A stretch of 61,118 nucleotides of DNA from positions 1 to 61,118 of the forward strand of contig CALGAM010000081.1 of the NCBI GenBank assembly GCA_937951935.1. Direction: 5' to 3'. Position numbers and translations under genes: made by a program. The notes below the pieces were generated by a model that saw only the letters and a program-made list of their open reading frames with translations, searched no databases and was not told the origin of the DNA. The DNA comes from an uncultured Micromonospora sp. (GTDB lineage: Bacteria > Actinomycetota > Actinomycetes > Mycobacteriales > Micromonosporaceae). Below, piece by piece: positions 1 to 7,644 of this stretch (position 1 is the stretch's first letter; every line of letters starts with the position of its first letter).

Positions 1-16
1 ACGGCTGATTCGCCGC

Positions 17-679
17 TCAACGGCCGATCTCGTGGTATGCGTCCTCCAGGTCGATCCGGGCCAGTGCTCCCACCAGCCAGGCCAGTTTCTCCGACTCCCC
101 GCTCCCGGCGAGGGCCGCCAGGTCAGCCGCCGAGCGTCCCAGACCGAGCCGGCGGGCGGCGGCGAGCGCGCGTCGGTCGGCCACCGGGGCGCTCTCCCGC
201 CACAGCGCCTGGACCTCGCGGAGGAACAGGTCGGTCACCTCGCCGTCCACGCCCGGCAGCTCGCCGAGCAACGCCCGCTCCCGCTCGGGTCGGTACCGCG
301 CCGCGGCGCGGAGTCGCCGCAGGTCCCCCTGGTAGCGGCCGACCAGTGCCTCCGCGAGTCGGCCAAGCGTCCCGGCGAGGCGGTCCGCGTCGGCGCGGCC
401 GTGCTCGCGCAGCACCGCGGCCCGCGCCTCGGGCCGGGACCGGGCCATCCGGGCCGGGCTCTCCCAGCCCTGGTCCCGCAGTGCCCGCGCCGGCTCGACC
501 GCACGTCGGGCGTCGTCGACACGGCGCAGCAGGATCGCGAGACAGAGGACCTGGAAGAGGCTGCTGGGGTTGTTGGTGACCCGGAAGCCGTACTCCTCGG
601 CGAAGCCGCGGCCCCGGCCCGCCAGTCGGCGGGCCAGCCGGCGGCGTTCCTCGACGCTGGTGGTCGCAGTGGTTGCCAT
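17..679 (-). CDS. HhH-GPD-like (endonuclease III-fold) protein
   Basis: The 220-residue protein resembles the helix-hairpin-helix DNA glycosylase fold. Residues about 34-52 (NNPSSLFQVLCLAILLRR) match the helix before the HhH of endonuclease III, and LPGVDGEVTDLFLREVQ near residue 140 sits where the LPGVG...A hairpin lies. The C-terminal cysteines of the 4Fe-4S cluster are absent, and the hairpin lacks the catalytic lysine (LPGVGxKTA becomes LPGVDGEVT), so glycosylase activity is doubtful. It is divergent from the LLM oxidoreductase at 843. The family is inferred from motif resemblance only. Confidence 0.7.
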   Translation of the reverse strand: MATTATTSVEERRRLARRLAGRGRGFAEEYGFRVTNNPSSLFQVLCLAILLRRVDDARRAVEPARALRDQGWESPARMARSRPEARAAVLREHGRADADRLAGTLGRLAEALVGRYQGDLRRLRAAARYRPERERALLGELPGVDGEVTDLFLREVQALWRESAPVADRRALAAARRLGLGRSAADLAALAGSGESEKLAWLVGALARIDLEDAYHEIGR

Positions 680-773
680 GCGCCGCGACTACCCGCGACG
701 ACCCGGGCCAAAGCAGTGGCTGCCGGAATCGCACCGAACCGGACGGGTGTCGGCGCGGCGCCGGTCCCGCCGA

Positions 774-827
774 CGGTACGGCCGTACCGGCTGCCCGGCC
801 CGCGGGGCCGCCGGTACGCCGTACCGG
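774..827. promoter_or_regulatory. Paired GTAC-centred dyads upstream of the LLM oxidoreductase
   Basis: A perfect 16-nt palindrome (CGGTACGGCCGTACCG, 774-789) is followed by an inverted repeat CCGGTAC-GCC-GTACCGG (811-827). Their centres are about 37 bp apart and the second ends 15 bp before the ATG at 843. The pair lies in the 163-bp divergent intergenic region and looks like a double operator. Regulator unknown; chance repeats of a GC-rich motif are possible. Confidence 0.4.
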
Positions 828-842
828 TGGCAGACTGGGAAC

Positions 843-1709
843 ATGGCGCGCGCGGTGAGCTTCGGCCTGAACGTCGACCCGAACACCGGTGGCCTGGGCA
901 TCGCCGAGCGGATCGCCGGGATCGCCGACGACGCCGGCCTGGAGTACGTCGGCGTCCAGGACCATCCCTACAACTCCGGCTTCCTCGACACCTTCACCCT
1001 GCTGACCTGGCTGGCCGGGCGGACGAGACGGGTCCACCTGTTTCCGAACGTGGCCAACCTGCCGCTGCGTCCACCGGCGATGCTGGCCAAACAGGCGGCC
1101 AGCATCGACGTGCTCAGCGGTGGTCGGTTCGAGCTGGGGCTCGGCGCCGGCGCGTTCGTCGACGCCATCGCCGGCATGGGTGGCCCTCGCCGCTCGCCCG
1201 CCGCGGCGCGCCAGGCCCTCGCCGAGGCGATCGACGTCATCCGGTCGAGCTGGGCCGGTGAGCCGTTCAGCCACCACGGTCGGCACTACACCGTGGACGG
1301 AGCCCGGCCGGGGCCACGCCCCCGGCACGAGATCGGCATCTGGCTCGGGGTGGTCGGTCCTCAGGCGGTGCGGCTGGTCGGTGCCAAGGCGGACGGGTGG
1401 TCGGTCTCCGCTCCGTACGTGCCGCCGGAGCGGCTGGCCGAGCTCAATCCCCTCATCGACGAGGCCGCCCACGACGCCGGCCGCGATCCGGAGCGGATCG
1501 TCCGGCTCTACAACGTGATGGGGCTCATCACGCCCGAGGACCGGGACGCCTTCCACGGCCCGGTCGGGCGCTGGGTGGAGACGCTGGTCGAGCTACACAC
1601 GCGCCGGCGGATGAACGCCTTCGTCTTCTGGCCGAGCGGCGACCGCGAGCGGCAGTCCCGCATCTTCGCCGAGGAGGTCGTTCCCGCCGTGCGCGCGGCG
1701 CTGGCCTGA
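843..1709 (+). CDS. LLM-class F420-dependent oxidoreductase
   Basis: This 288-residue TIM-barrel flavin/F420 oxidoreductase starts MARAVSFGLNVDPNTGG. Family hallmarks are the early strand SFGLNVDP, the GLEYVGVQDHPY segment, the LFPNVANLPLRPPAMLAKQ region, and GGRFELGLGAGAF, the bacterial luciferase-like cofactor loop. Members use reduced F420 or FMN for hydride transfer; the substrate cannot be told from sequence. The ATG at 843 is preferred over upstream in-frame starts because the family motif begins immediately there. It ends at a strong bidirectional terminator shared with the convergent LPXTG gene. Confidence 0.85.
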   Translation: MARAVSFGLNVDPNTGGLGIAERIAGIADDAGLEYVGVQDHPYNSGFLDTFTLLTWLAGRTRRVHLFPNVANLPLRPPAMLAKQAASIDVLSGGRFELGLGAGAFVDAIAGMGGPRRSPAAARQALAEAIDVIRSSWAGEPFSHHGRHYTVDGARPGPRPRHEIGIWLGVVGPQAVRLVGAKADGWSVSAPYVPPERLAELNPLIDEAAHDAGRDPERIVRLYNVMGLITPEDRDAFHGPVGRWVETLVELHTRRRMNAFVFWPSGDRERQSRIFAEEVVPAVRAALA

Positions 1710-1781
1710 CCCGGGGCCGGCCTCCGGAGCGGTCGACCGGTGCCGCCCGGCCGTCCCGGTGGCCGGGCCGTTCACGTGCCG

Positions 1782-1822
1782 GGGCGCCCGGCGGACGAGG
1801 TGACCTCGTCCGCCGGGCGCCC
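1782..1822. terminator. Perfect 41-nt palindromic bidirectional terminator
   Basis: Two perfectly complementary 20-nt arms (GGGCGCCCGGCGGACGAGGT and its complement) flank a single base. The hairpin lies between the convergent LLM oxidoreductase (ends 1709) and LPXTG gene (ends 1859), so it can terminate both. No T-run follows, as is usual for actinomycete terminators. Confidence 0.8.
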
Positions 1823-1858
1823 GTTCGGGGCCGGACTCCCCCTCCGGGTCCCGACGCG

Positions 1859-2512
1859 TCAGCCGACCGGGGTCAGCGTCCGGGTCCGGGTCCGGGAGCG
1901 GGCCGGGGTACGGCGGCTCCTGCGCCGCCAGACGACCGCGGTCAGGACCAGGAGCACACCGACGGCGAGCAGTGTCGCGCCCAGGGTGAGCTGGGAGCCC
2001 GTCTCGCCACCGGTGACCGGCAGGCCCGGCTGTGGGCGGACGATGGTGACCGTCGTGCTGGCCACCCGCCCGGTGGTCAGGCCGGTCCCGGTGATCGTCA
2101 CCGTGAGCTGCCGGGTGAACCTGACCCGGACCGAGAACTCGCCCGTCGGGTTGGCCCGGACCGTGATCGTCGTCGGATCGGTGTACACCGTCGTCGCCTG
2201 CCGGGCGACCGGGGCCATCGCCCCGACCCCGCCCGAGTTCAACCGTGCCGGCTGGGCACCGGGCGCACGCGCGGCCAGCGGCTCGGCCGTGAAGACCAGG
2301 CGGACGAGTTCGTTGCCGCCGTACCCGGTGCCGAACACGGTGAACGTCGCCCCCACCTCGACCGTCGAGTCACTGACGGTCAGTGCCGGTGGCACCGGCG
2401 GGTAGGGTGGCTGCGGGACCGGCTGGGCCTGAGCGGGCGTCCCCGCGATGGCGAACGCGCCCGCCGCGGCGAGCATCGCCACGGCCGAGCCGATGATGCG
2501 GGATAGCCGCAT
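1859..2512 (-). CDS. LPXTG cell-wall-anchored surface protein
   Basis: The product (217 residues) has an N-terminal signal peptide (MRLSRIIGSAVAMLAAAGAFAIAGTPAQA), a Pro-rich stretch, a beta-rich IPT/Ig-like middle and a C-terminal sortase signal: LPVTG, a hydrophobic helix and a basic tail (WRRRSRR). It should be secreted and linked to peptidoglycan by a class E/D-type sortase; no sortase gene is visible here. I chose the ATG at 2512, nine codons inside the longest reading frame, because AGAGAGGAA lies just upstream and the signal peptide begins there. The middle domain gives no clear ligand. Confidence 0.85.
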   Translation of the reverse strand: MRLSRIIGSAVAMLAAAGAFAIAGTPAQAQPVPQPPYPPVPPALTVSDSTVEVGATFTVFGTGYGGNELVRLVFTAEPLAARAPGAQPARLNSGGVGAMAPVARQATTVYTDPTTITVRANPTGEFSVRVRFTRQLTVTITGTGLTTGRVASTTVTIVRPQPGLPVTGGETGSQLTLGATLLAVGVLLVLTAVVWRRRSRRTPARSRTRTRTLTPVG

Positions 2513-2581
2513 GATTGTTCCTCTCTCTACTGGTCGCATGCCGTCACGTGTGGAATCGCATGACGTCGAGGTACGCGCGGC

Positions 2582-4372
2582 CTACTGGCCACACGCGGGT
2601 GCGGGGCGGATCCGGGTGGTCGACGGCGTCGTGCCGGGGGTGAGCCACAGCTCGGCCGTGCCGCCGGCGTTCGCGCGGGTCAGCAGTCCGACCTCCAGCA
2701 CACGGGTCTGGCCGGGGCCGATGTCGACACCGAGCACCGCCACCCGGCGCCCCCGCTCGATGCCGCCTCCCAACGGCTCTGGTGCGCCGTCGAGCCGGGC
2801 GGCGACCGGCGAGCCACCGACCGGGCTGACGACGTAGATGACGAGACGAAGGGTGGAGGGGTCGCCGGCCAGAGCCAGGCCCCGGACGGACCTGCTCAGG
2901 CCGGAGCGGGGGGCGGACGAGCGCAGGGTGAGGCGCAGCTGCAGCTCCCGGCGGCCGTCCGCGCGGCAGTCGCCGACCGTCAGTTCGGCCGACCGCTGCA
3001 GGTAGTAGCCGAGCTTGGACCCGCTGCCGTCGTTGAGGAAGACCCCGACGGTGGAGGCCGTCTCGTGCTCGGGAAGGACCCCGGCCAGCCTGCTGGCGAC
3101 GATCTCCTTCTGCTCCTCGGGCCGGGCGCTCCAGAACAGGATCCGGCGCTCGGTCACGGCCGTGCTGAGCGCCCGGGCCACGGCCCGGGGGTCGATCGGC
3201 CGGGTCAACAGGGCGTCGAAGACGGCCCTGGCCGCGGCGGCGTAGTAGGCGTCCTGTTCGGCGGGCTGGTCGAGCCGGTGGTATGCGTCGGAGAGCAGGC
3301 TGCGCACCGCGGTGGCGGCGGTGAGGGTCGGATGCCCGGGCACCGGTACCGGACCGATCACCCGAAGCAGGTACGAGAGCGCAACCGGGTCGGTGGCGAG
3401 AACCCCGTCCACGGTGCCACCGCCGCGGCGCCGGAACATCTCGCGGTAGATCGCTGCCGCGGTCGGGAAGTGTGGTGTCAGGTTGACGTCGGCGGGGTAG
3501 ATCCCGAGCAGGTCGCCGTACAGCGCCTTCTGGTGTCTGCCGAGCGGCAACACCGGCTGGTCGAAACTGCGCAGGCTGCTGCTCGCCCCCTGCTTGACGA
3601 TCGTCACCCGGCCGTCGGCCGCCTGGATCACCGCGTAGGCGCCGAAGATCCCGCCGGTGGAGCGCGGTTCGGCGAGGTTCTGAACGACCACCAGGTAGGT
3701 TCGGGGTCCGTTTCCGCCGAGCAGCGCGGGGAGGAGGGCGGCGGCACGCCGGACCGCGGTGGTCACCTCGGCCAGCCGGTCCAGCTCGGTCCGGGTATCG
3801 CGGATCGCGTCGCGGACCGACCCGGCCAGCCCGTCGGTCGGCAGCCGTGCGACGCGGTCCCGGACCTCCCGGACGACGGTGTCCACCCGGCCGACGGTGG
3901 GCAGCACCTCGCGCAGTGCGCCGAGGTCGATCCGTCCGTCCCGGGGCAGCAGCACCCCGGGGTCGAGTTCCACCAGGGGCGGGAAGGCCCGCCGGGCGAG
4001 TTCGTCGATGCCCTCCGCGAGGCCGTGGACCGCGGTGAGGGTCCGACCACCGTACGGGGTGTTCGCGGCGGCCTGCCAGCCAAGGTCGCCGGTACGGGAC
4101 CGGGCAGCCGCGGTCTGCTGCTGAAGCGCGGCGAGGGTGCGGCGTGCCTGGGCGGTCTGGCCGGCGAGCACCTGCCGGCTCAGCTCGCGGGCGAGATCCG
4201 CGGCGTTCTCCAGGTGTCCCCGCGCCTGCCAGCCGCGTAGCCCGACCCAGCCCGCCGCGGAGGCCACCAGGCAGCCGGCCACGAGCGTGGCGAGCAGGGC
4301 CCGGCGCAGGTACGGCCGCCACCTCCGACGGCGTCTGCTCCGCCGGCCGGGGAAAGGTTCTCCCACCGCCAT
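2582..4372 (-). CDS. DUF4012 domain-containing membrane-anchored protein
   Basis: The 596-residue protein starts with a basic tail (RRSRRRRRWRPYLRR), a single membrane segment (about residues 26-45) and then a long extracytoplasmic part with DUF4012 features, including the GGNGPRTYLVVVQNLAEPRSTGGIFGA-type segment and a FPTAAAIYREMF stretch. DUF4012 proteins are common in actinobacterial polysaccharide clusters, but their biochemical role is unknown to me. A start at 4372 is supported by GGAAAGC upstream. It lies downstream of, and in the same direction as, the glycosyltransferase and Wzz-kinase genes, though a 190-bp AT-rich gap suggests its own promoter. Confidence 0.85.
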   Translation of the reverse strand: MAVGEPFPGRRSRRRRRWRPYLRRALLATLVAGCLVASAAGWVGLRGWQARGHLENAADLARELSRQVLAGQTAQARRTLAALQQQTAAARSRTGDLGWQAAANTPYGGRTLTAVHGLAEGIDELARRAFPPLVELDPGVLLPRDGRIDLGALREVLPTVGRVDTVVREVRDRVARLPTDGLAGSVRDAIRDTRTELDRLAEVTTAVRRAAALLPALLGGNGPRTYLVVVQNLAEPRSTGGIFGAYAVIQAADGRVTIVKQGASSSLRSFDQPVLPLGRHQKALYGDLLGIYPADVNLTPHFPTAAAIYREMFRRRGGGTVDGVLATDPVALSYLLRVIGPVPVPGHPTLTAATAVRSLLSDAYHRLDQPAEQDAYYAAAARAVFDALLTRPIDPRAVARALSTAVTERRILFWSARPEEQKEIVASRLAGVLPEHETASTVGVFLNDGSGSKLGYYLQRSAELTVGDCRADGRRELQLRLTLRSSAPRSGLSRSVRGLALAGDPSTLRLVIYVVSPVGGSPVAARLDGAPEPLGGGIERGRRVAVLGVDIGPGQTRVLEVGLLTRANAGGTAELWLTPGTTPSTTRIRPAPACGQ

Positions 4373-4418
4373 CACCGCTTTCCGCTGACCGGTACGAAGC
4401 CGGACACACCGCAATTAC

Positions 4419-4450
4419 GTACTGATACAGCTATAGCATGTATAAAGTAC
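4419..4450. promoter_or_regulatory. AT-rich imperfect dyad in the promoter region of the DUF4012 gene
   Basis: A 32-bp imperfect inverted repeat begins GTACT and ends AGTAC, centred on GCTATAGC (4430-4437). It sits in a strikingly AT-rich island (about 4410-4490) within otherwise >70% GC DNA, 47 bp upstream of the DUF4012 start. It could be an operator overlapping the promoter of the DUF4012 gene. Function is inferred from position and symmetry. Confidence 0.45.
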
Positions 4451-4562
4451 CAATGTAGGCATTTACGGCGCTTCTTGGGTTTTCTTTGGGGGACCTGGCT
4501 CTGAGTCCGGTTCGTCAACCGGTGGCAGGGCGGTGATCTCCGGCGGCGCGCCGCGGCGGGCG

Positions 4563-5807
4563 CTAACGCCGGCCGCGGCGCGCCGCCGCCTCGACGAGCA
4601 TCTGTTCCACCTGGTCCACGCCGGCCCGCAGCGACATCCGGGCCAGATAGCTCTCCCGGGCGCGCCGGGCCATCTCCTCCCGGGCGGCGCTCGGGATCAT
4701 CGTCGCCAGCGCGAACCGGTCCGCCAGCGCCTGCCAGTCCTCCGGTGGGCAGGAGAGCCCCACCCGGGCCCGCTCCACCAGCTCCGCCGTGTCCCCGCCG
4801 GCGGAGGCGACCACGGGCGCCCCGGCCGAGAGCGCCGCCTGCAGCTTCGCCGGCACCGCTCCGCGTAGCGCCGGCAGGTCACGCAACAGCACCAGCTGGT
4901 ACTCGGCCGCGGCGTAGAGCTCGGCCAGTTCAGCCGGCGGACGCCAGCCGAGGAACCGGATGTTGGTGGCGCCCAGTTCCTCGGCCAGGCGCCGGACCCG
5001 GTCCTCCTCCGGACCGGAGCCGACCAGCACCAGGTCCACGTCGTACCGCCCGTCCAGCGCCGCGGCGGCGCGTACGGCGGTGTCGACCCGCTGGAACGGT
5101 CCCATCGTCCCGACGTGCATGATCGTGGTCCGGCCGCGGTGCCCGATCGCGCGTCGCGCCGCCCGGGTCGGCCCGAGCGGGCGGAACAGGCGTTCGTCGG
5201 TCCAGTTGAGGACCACCCGCACCTTCTCCGGGTCGGCCCCCCGCTCGATCACCACGTCCCGCATCGAGGGAGCGATCACCGCGATGCCGGCCGCCGACCG
5301 GTAGATGGCCCGCATGGTGCGGCTGAGCAGGCCGTGCATCATCCCCCCGGCCTCGCCGGTGCCGTCCGGCGAGGCCGGGGTGACCCCCTCCGGCCAGACG
5401 TCCTGGACGTGCACCACCGTCGGCACCCGGCGCAACAGCTGCAGCAGCGCCGCGGCGGCGTACGCGCCGGCCGGCGGGAAGTAGACGTACACCACGTCGA
5501 CCCCGGCCAGGTAGCCGGGCGCGGCCAGGGCGCTGCTCACCGCGTACGTCAGCTGCCGGACGAGCCGGCGGGTCGCCGTCCCGTCATGGCTGGTGTAGCT
5601 CGGCACCCGGCGGATGGTGACCCCGCGTTCGACGCTGCTCTCCCGCCACCGTCGGCGGTATCCCGGGTAGATGCGCCCGTGCGGATGGTTCGGAAAGCCG
5701 GTGAGTACCCGCACCTCGTGTCCCCGCGCCGCGAGCTCCTCGGCCAGGCACCCGGGTATGAAGGCCGGCTCCGGCGGGAACCAGTACGAGACAACCCCGA
5801 TCTTCAT
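4563..5807 (-). CDS. Glycosyltransferase family 4 (WbuB-like)
   Basis: This 414-residue GT-B enzyme starts MKIGVVSYWFPPEPAFIPG, with a Rossmann-type N-terminal acceptor domain and a GT4 C-terminal donor domain (about residues 220-390). The donor domain shows TTIMHVGTMGPFQ, LVLVGSGPEEDR and the late E of VPAKLQAALSAGAPVVAS. The start resembles WbuB-type L-fucosamine/aminosugar transferases. It transfers a sugar in exopolysaccharide assembly; donor and acceptor are not determinable. It follows the Wzz/BY-kinase gene with a 39-bp gap, so the two are probably cotranscribed leftward. Confidence 0.88.
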   Translation of the reverse strand: MKIGVVSYWFPPEPAFIPGCLAEELAARGHEVRVLTGFPNHPHGRIYPGYRRRWRESSVERGVTIRRVPSYTSHDGTATRRLVRQLTYAVSSALAAPGYLAGVDVVYVYFPPAGAYAAAALLQLLRRVPTVVHVQDVWPEGVTPASPDGTGEAGGMMHGLLSRTMRAIYRSAAGIAVIAPSMRDVVIERGADPEKVRVVLNWTDERLFRPLGPTRAARRAIGHRGRTTIMHVGTMGPFQRVDTAVRAAAALDGRYDVDLVLVGSGPEEDRVRRLAEELGATNIRFLGWRPPAELAELYAAAEYQLVLLRDLPALRGAVPAKLQAALSAGAPVVASAGGDTAELVERARVGLSCPPEDWQALADRFALATMIPSAAREEMARRARESYLARMSLRAGVDQVEQMLVEAAARRGRR

Positions 5808-5846
5808 CGCTCATCCCCCGCTCACCCCGGCAGCCGGCGCCGCGCC

Positions 5847-7319
5847 TCATCGCGGCACCCGGCTGAACTCCTCGGTATCCACCGGCACGTCGAGGCCGGC
5901 GCCGTCCGGGGGGATGCGCGGACCCGGGTCGTCGCGTCGGTCGTCCCGGCGTCCGAGGAGATTCTCCACCGGAATCCCCCGCCGGTACGCCCGGTACTGC
6001 TCGACATCGATCTTGTTTTCCTTCGACATGTTCAACACGCAACCGAGGAGCCGGGCGGAGACGGAGTGCAGCGCCTGCGCGGCGGCGGCGGTCTGCGCCC
6101 GCGGGGTCCGGCCGCCCCGGGAGACCAGCAGCGCCCCGTCGGCCTGCACCGCGACCACCACGCCGTCGGTGAAGGCGAGCAGCGGTGGGGTGTCGATGAT
6201 GACGATGTCGGCCAGCTCCCGCAGCGACACCAGCAGGTCCGCCATCGCCCTGGAGCCGAGGAGCTCGCTGGGGTTCGGCGGCACCGAACCACCGGGCAGG
6301 ACCAGGAGGGGCCGGTCCCCCCACGGCCGCAGGACGTCCTCCACCGGAACCTCGCCGATGAGCACGTCGGTCAGGCCGGCGCCGGCCGGGATGCCCAGGT
6401 AGTTCGCCACCCGGGGCCGCCGCAGGTCGGCGTCGACGAGCAGCACCTGCCACCCCGCCTCGGCCAGGGTGATCGCGAGGTTGCAGGCGAGCGTGGACTT
6501 CCCCTCGGCCTGCACCGCGCTGGTGACGGCGATGACCCGGGCCGGCTCCTGGGCGTCGACGAACCTCAGGTTCGTCCGGAGTTTGCGCATCGCCTCGGCG
6601 CGGGGCGACTGGGCGGCGGCGCCGATGATCAACGGGCTCGACCGGGCCTGCCCGTCGTACGGGATGCTGCCGAGCAGGGGAGCCGAGGTCGCCTCCTGCA
6701 GCGCCTGGCCGTCGCGGACGGTGGTGTCGGTCAGCCCGCGCAACACCACGAGCCCCGCCCCGGCCACCAGTCCGAGGATCCCCGCCAGGGACAGGTTGCG
6801 GGCCGGGCGCGGCGAGACCGGTTCGGCGCTGACCCGGGGCCCTCCGACCACCTCGATCCGCAGCGGCGCCTCCCTGGCCCCCGGCGGGGTCTCGATGGTC
6901 TGCACCAGCGCGACGAAGTGCGCCGCCAGCGCCTCGGTCAACCGGAGCGCCCGGGCCTGGTCGCTGTCGGTCACCGTCGCCGACAGCAGCACGGTGTCCG
7001 CCTCGACACGCGCGCTGATCCGGGACCGGACCTCGTCGGCGGTCAGCCCCACCTGCTCCTCGGCCACGATCGTCTGCGCCAGGCGGTCGCTGGTCAGCAG
7101 GTCGACGTACGACTTGACCCGCTGTTGGAGGAACAGCCCTCCCTGGTACGCGTCGCTGACACCCTGGCTCGGCGAGGTGACGAAGAAGGTCACCGAGGCG
7201 CCGTACTGCGGCGTGGCCCGCACCGTGACGAACGCGGCGACGCCGAGCGCGAGCATCACGGTCGCGAGCACCACCCACCAGCGTTGGCGCAGCGCGCGCA
7301 GGTAGTTCTGCAGATCCAT
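5847..7319 (-). CDS. Polysaccharide co-polymerase / tyrosine autokinase (Wzz-BY-kinase fusion)
   Basis: The 490-residue protein fuses a Wzz chain-length domain to a bacterial tyrosine kinase. Two membrane helices (residues about 14-33 and 170-190) bracket an extracytoplasmic loop. The cytoplasmic ATPase follows: Walker A SAVQAEGKSTLACN (about 266-279), Walker A' LLVDADLRRP (about 295) and Walker B IVIIDTPPLLAF (about 375). The C-terminus has only scattered tyrosines (EQYRAY) rather than a typical Tyr cluster, so autophosphorylation may be reduced or differently placed. It probably controls chain length and export of the polysaccharide made with the downstream glycosyltransferase. The start has GGGAGG upstream. 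Confidence 0.9.
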   Translation of the reverse strand: MDLQNYLRALRQRWWVVLATVMLALGVAAFVTVRATPQYGASVTFFVTSPSQGVSDAYQGGLFLQQRVKSYVDLLTSDRLAQTIVAEEQVGLTADEVRSRISARVEADTVLLSATVTDSDQARALRLTEALAAHFVALVQTIETPPGAREAPLRIEVVGGPRVSAEPVSPRPARNLSLAGILGLVAGAGLVVLRGLTDTTVRDGQALQEATSAPLLGSIPYDGQARSSPLIIGAAAQSPRAEAMRKLRTNLRFVDAQEPARVIAVTSAVQAEGKSTLACNLAITLAEAGWQVLLVDADLRRPRVANYLGIPAGAGLTDVLIGEVPVEDVLRPWGDRPLLVLPGGSVPPNPSELLGSRAMADLLVSLRELADIVIIDTPPLLAFTDGVVVAVQADGALLVSRGGRTPRAQTAAAAQALHSVSARLLGCVLNMSKENKIDVEQYRAYRRGIPVENLLGRRDDRRDDPGPRIPPDGAGLDVPVDTEEFSRVPR

Positions 7320-7644
7320 CAGGTCAGGCCTCCCGTCTCAGCACCAACCGGTCGTACGGTGCTGAAGACCACTCTTGGTAGGAGAAAATACGACAGTATG
7401 AAAAGTTCGCACTTGTCACTCGATAGCTCCTACCGAATGTAGATGATGAAACGCTCCTAGTAGCCACAGTCGGGCCAACCGGGGCAGGAAGCCCCGGCAC
7501 CCGCGGGCCGGGCCAGGACGCCACCACGCCTCGCGATCACCTGACTCCGCGTCGGGACGGCCGTCGGATAGGATGATCACCAGGAGTGCCGGGAAGTCTG
7601 GTCGGCTCCGCCGCCGCCTGCCCGAACGTCGAGGTGACTCCCGG
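7320..7644. other. Divergent promoter region between wzz-kinase and nhaA
   Basis: This 325-bp intergenic stretch holds an AT-rich patch (about 7372-7460) with a long-range inverted repeat GGTAGGAG (7377-7384) / CTCCTACC (7427-7434), plus a related CTCCTAGTAG at 7454-7463. On the minus strand these lie 58-115 bp before the wzz-kinase start and may form a leader stem or operator pair. The plus side carries GAGGTG before the nhaA ATG. I see no gene here. Confidence 0.5.

Noticed and set aside
5115..7442. 775-codon open frame on the plus strand
   Set aside because: It runs antisense to the glycosyltransferase and Wzz-kinase genes, whose motifs are clear, and reads as Arg/Gly/His-rich noise.
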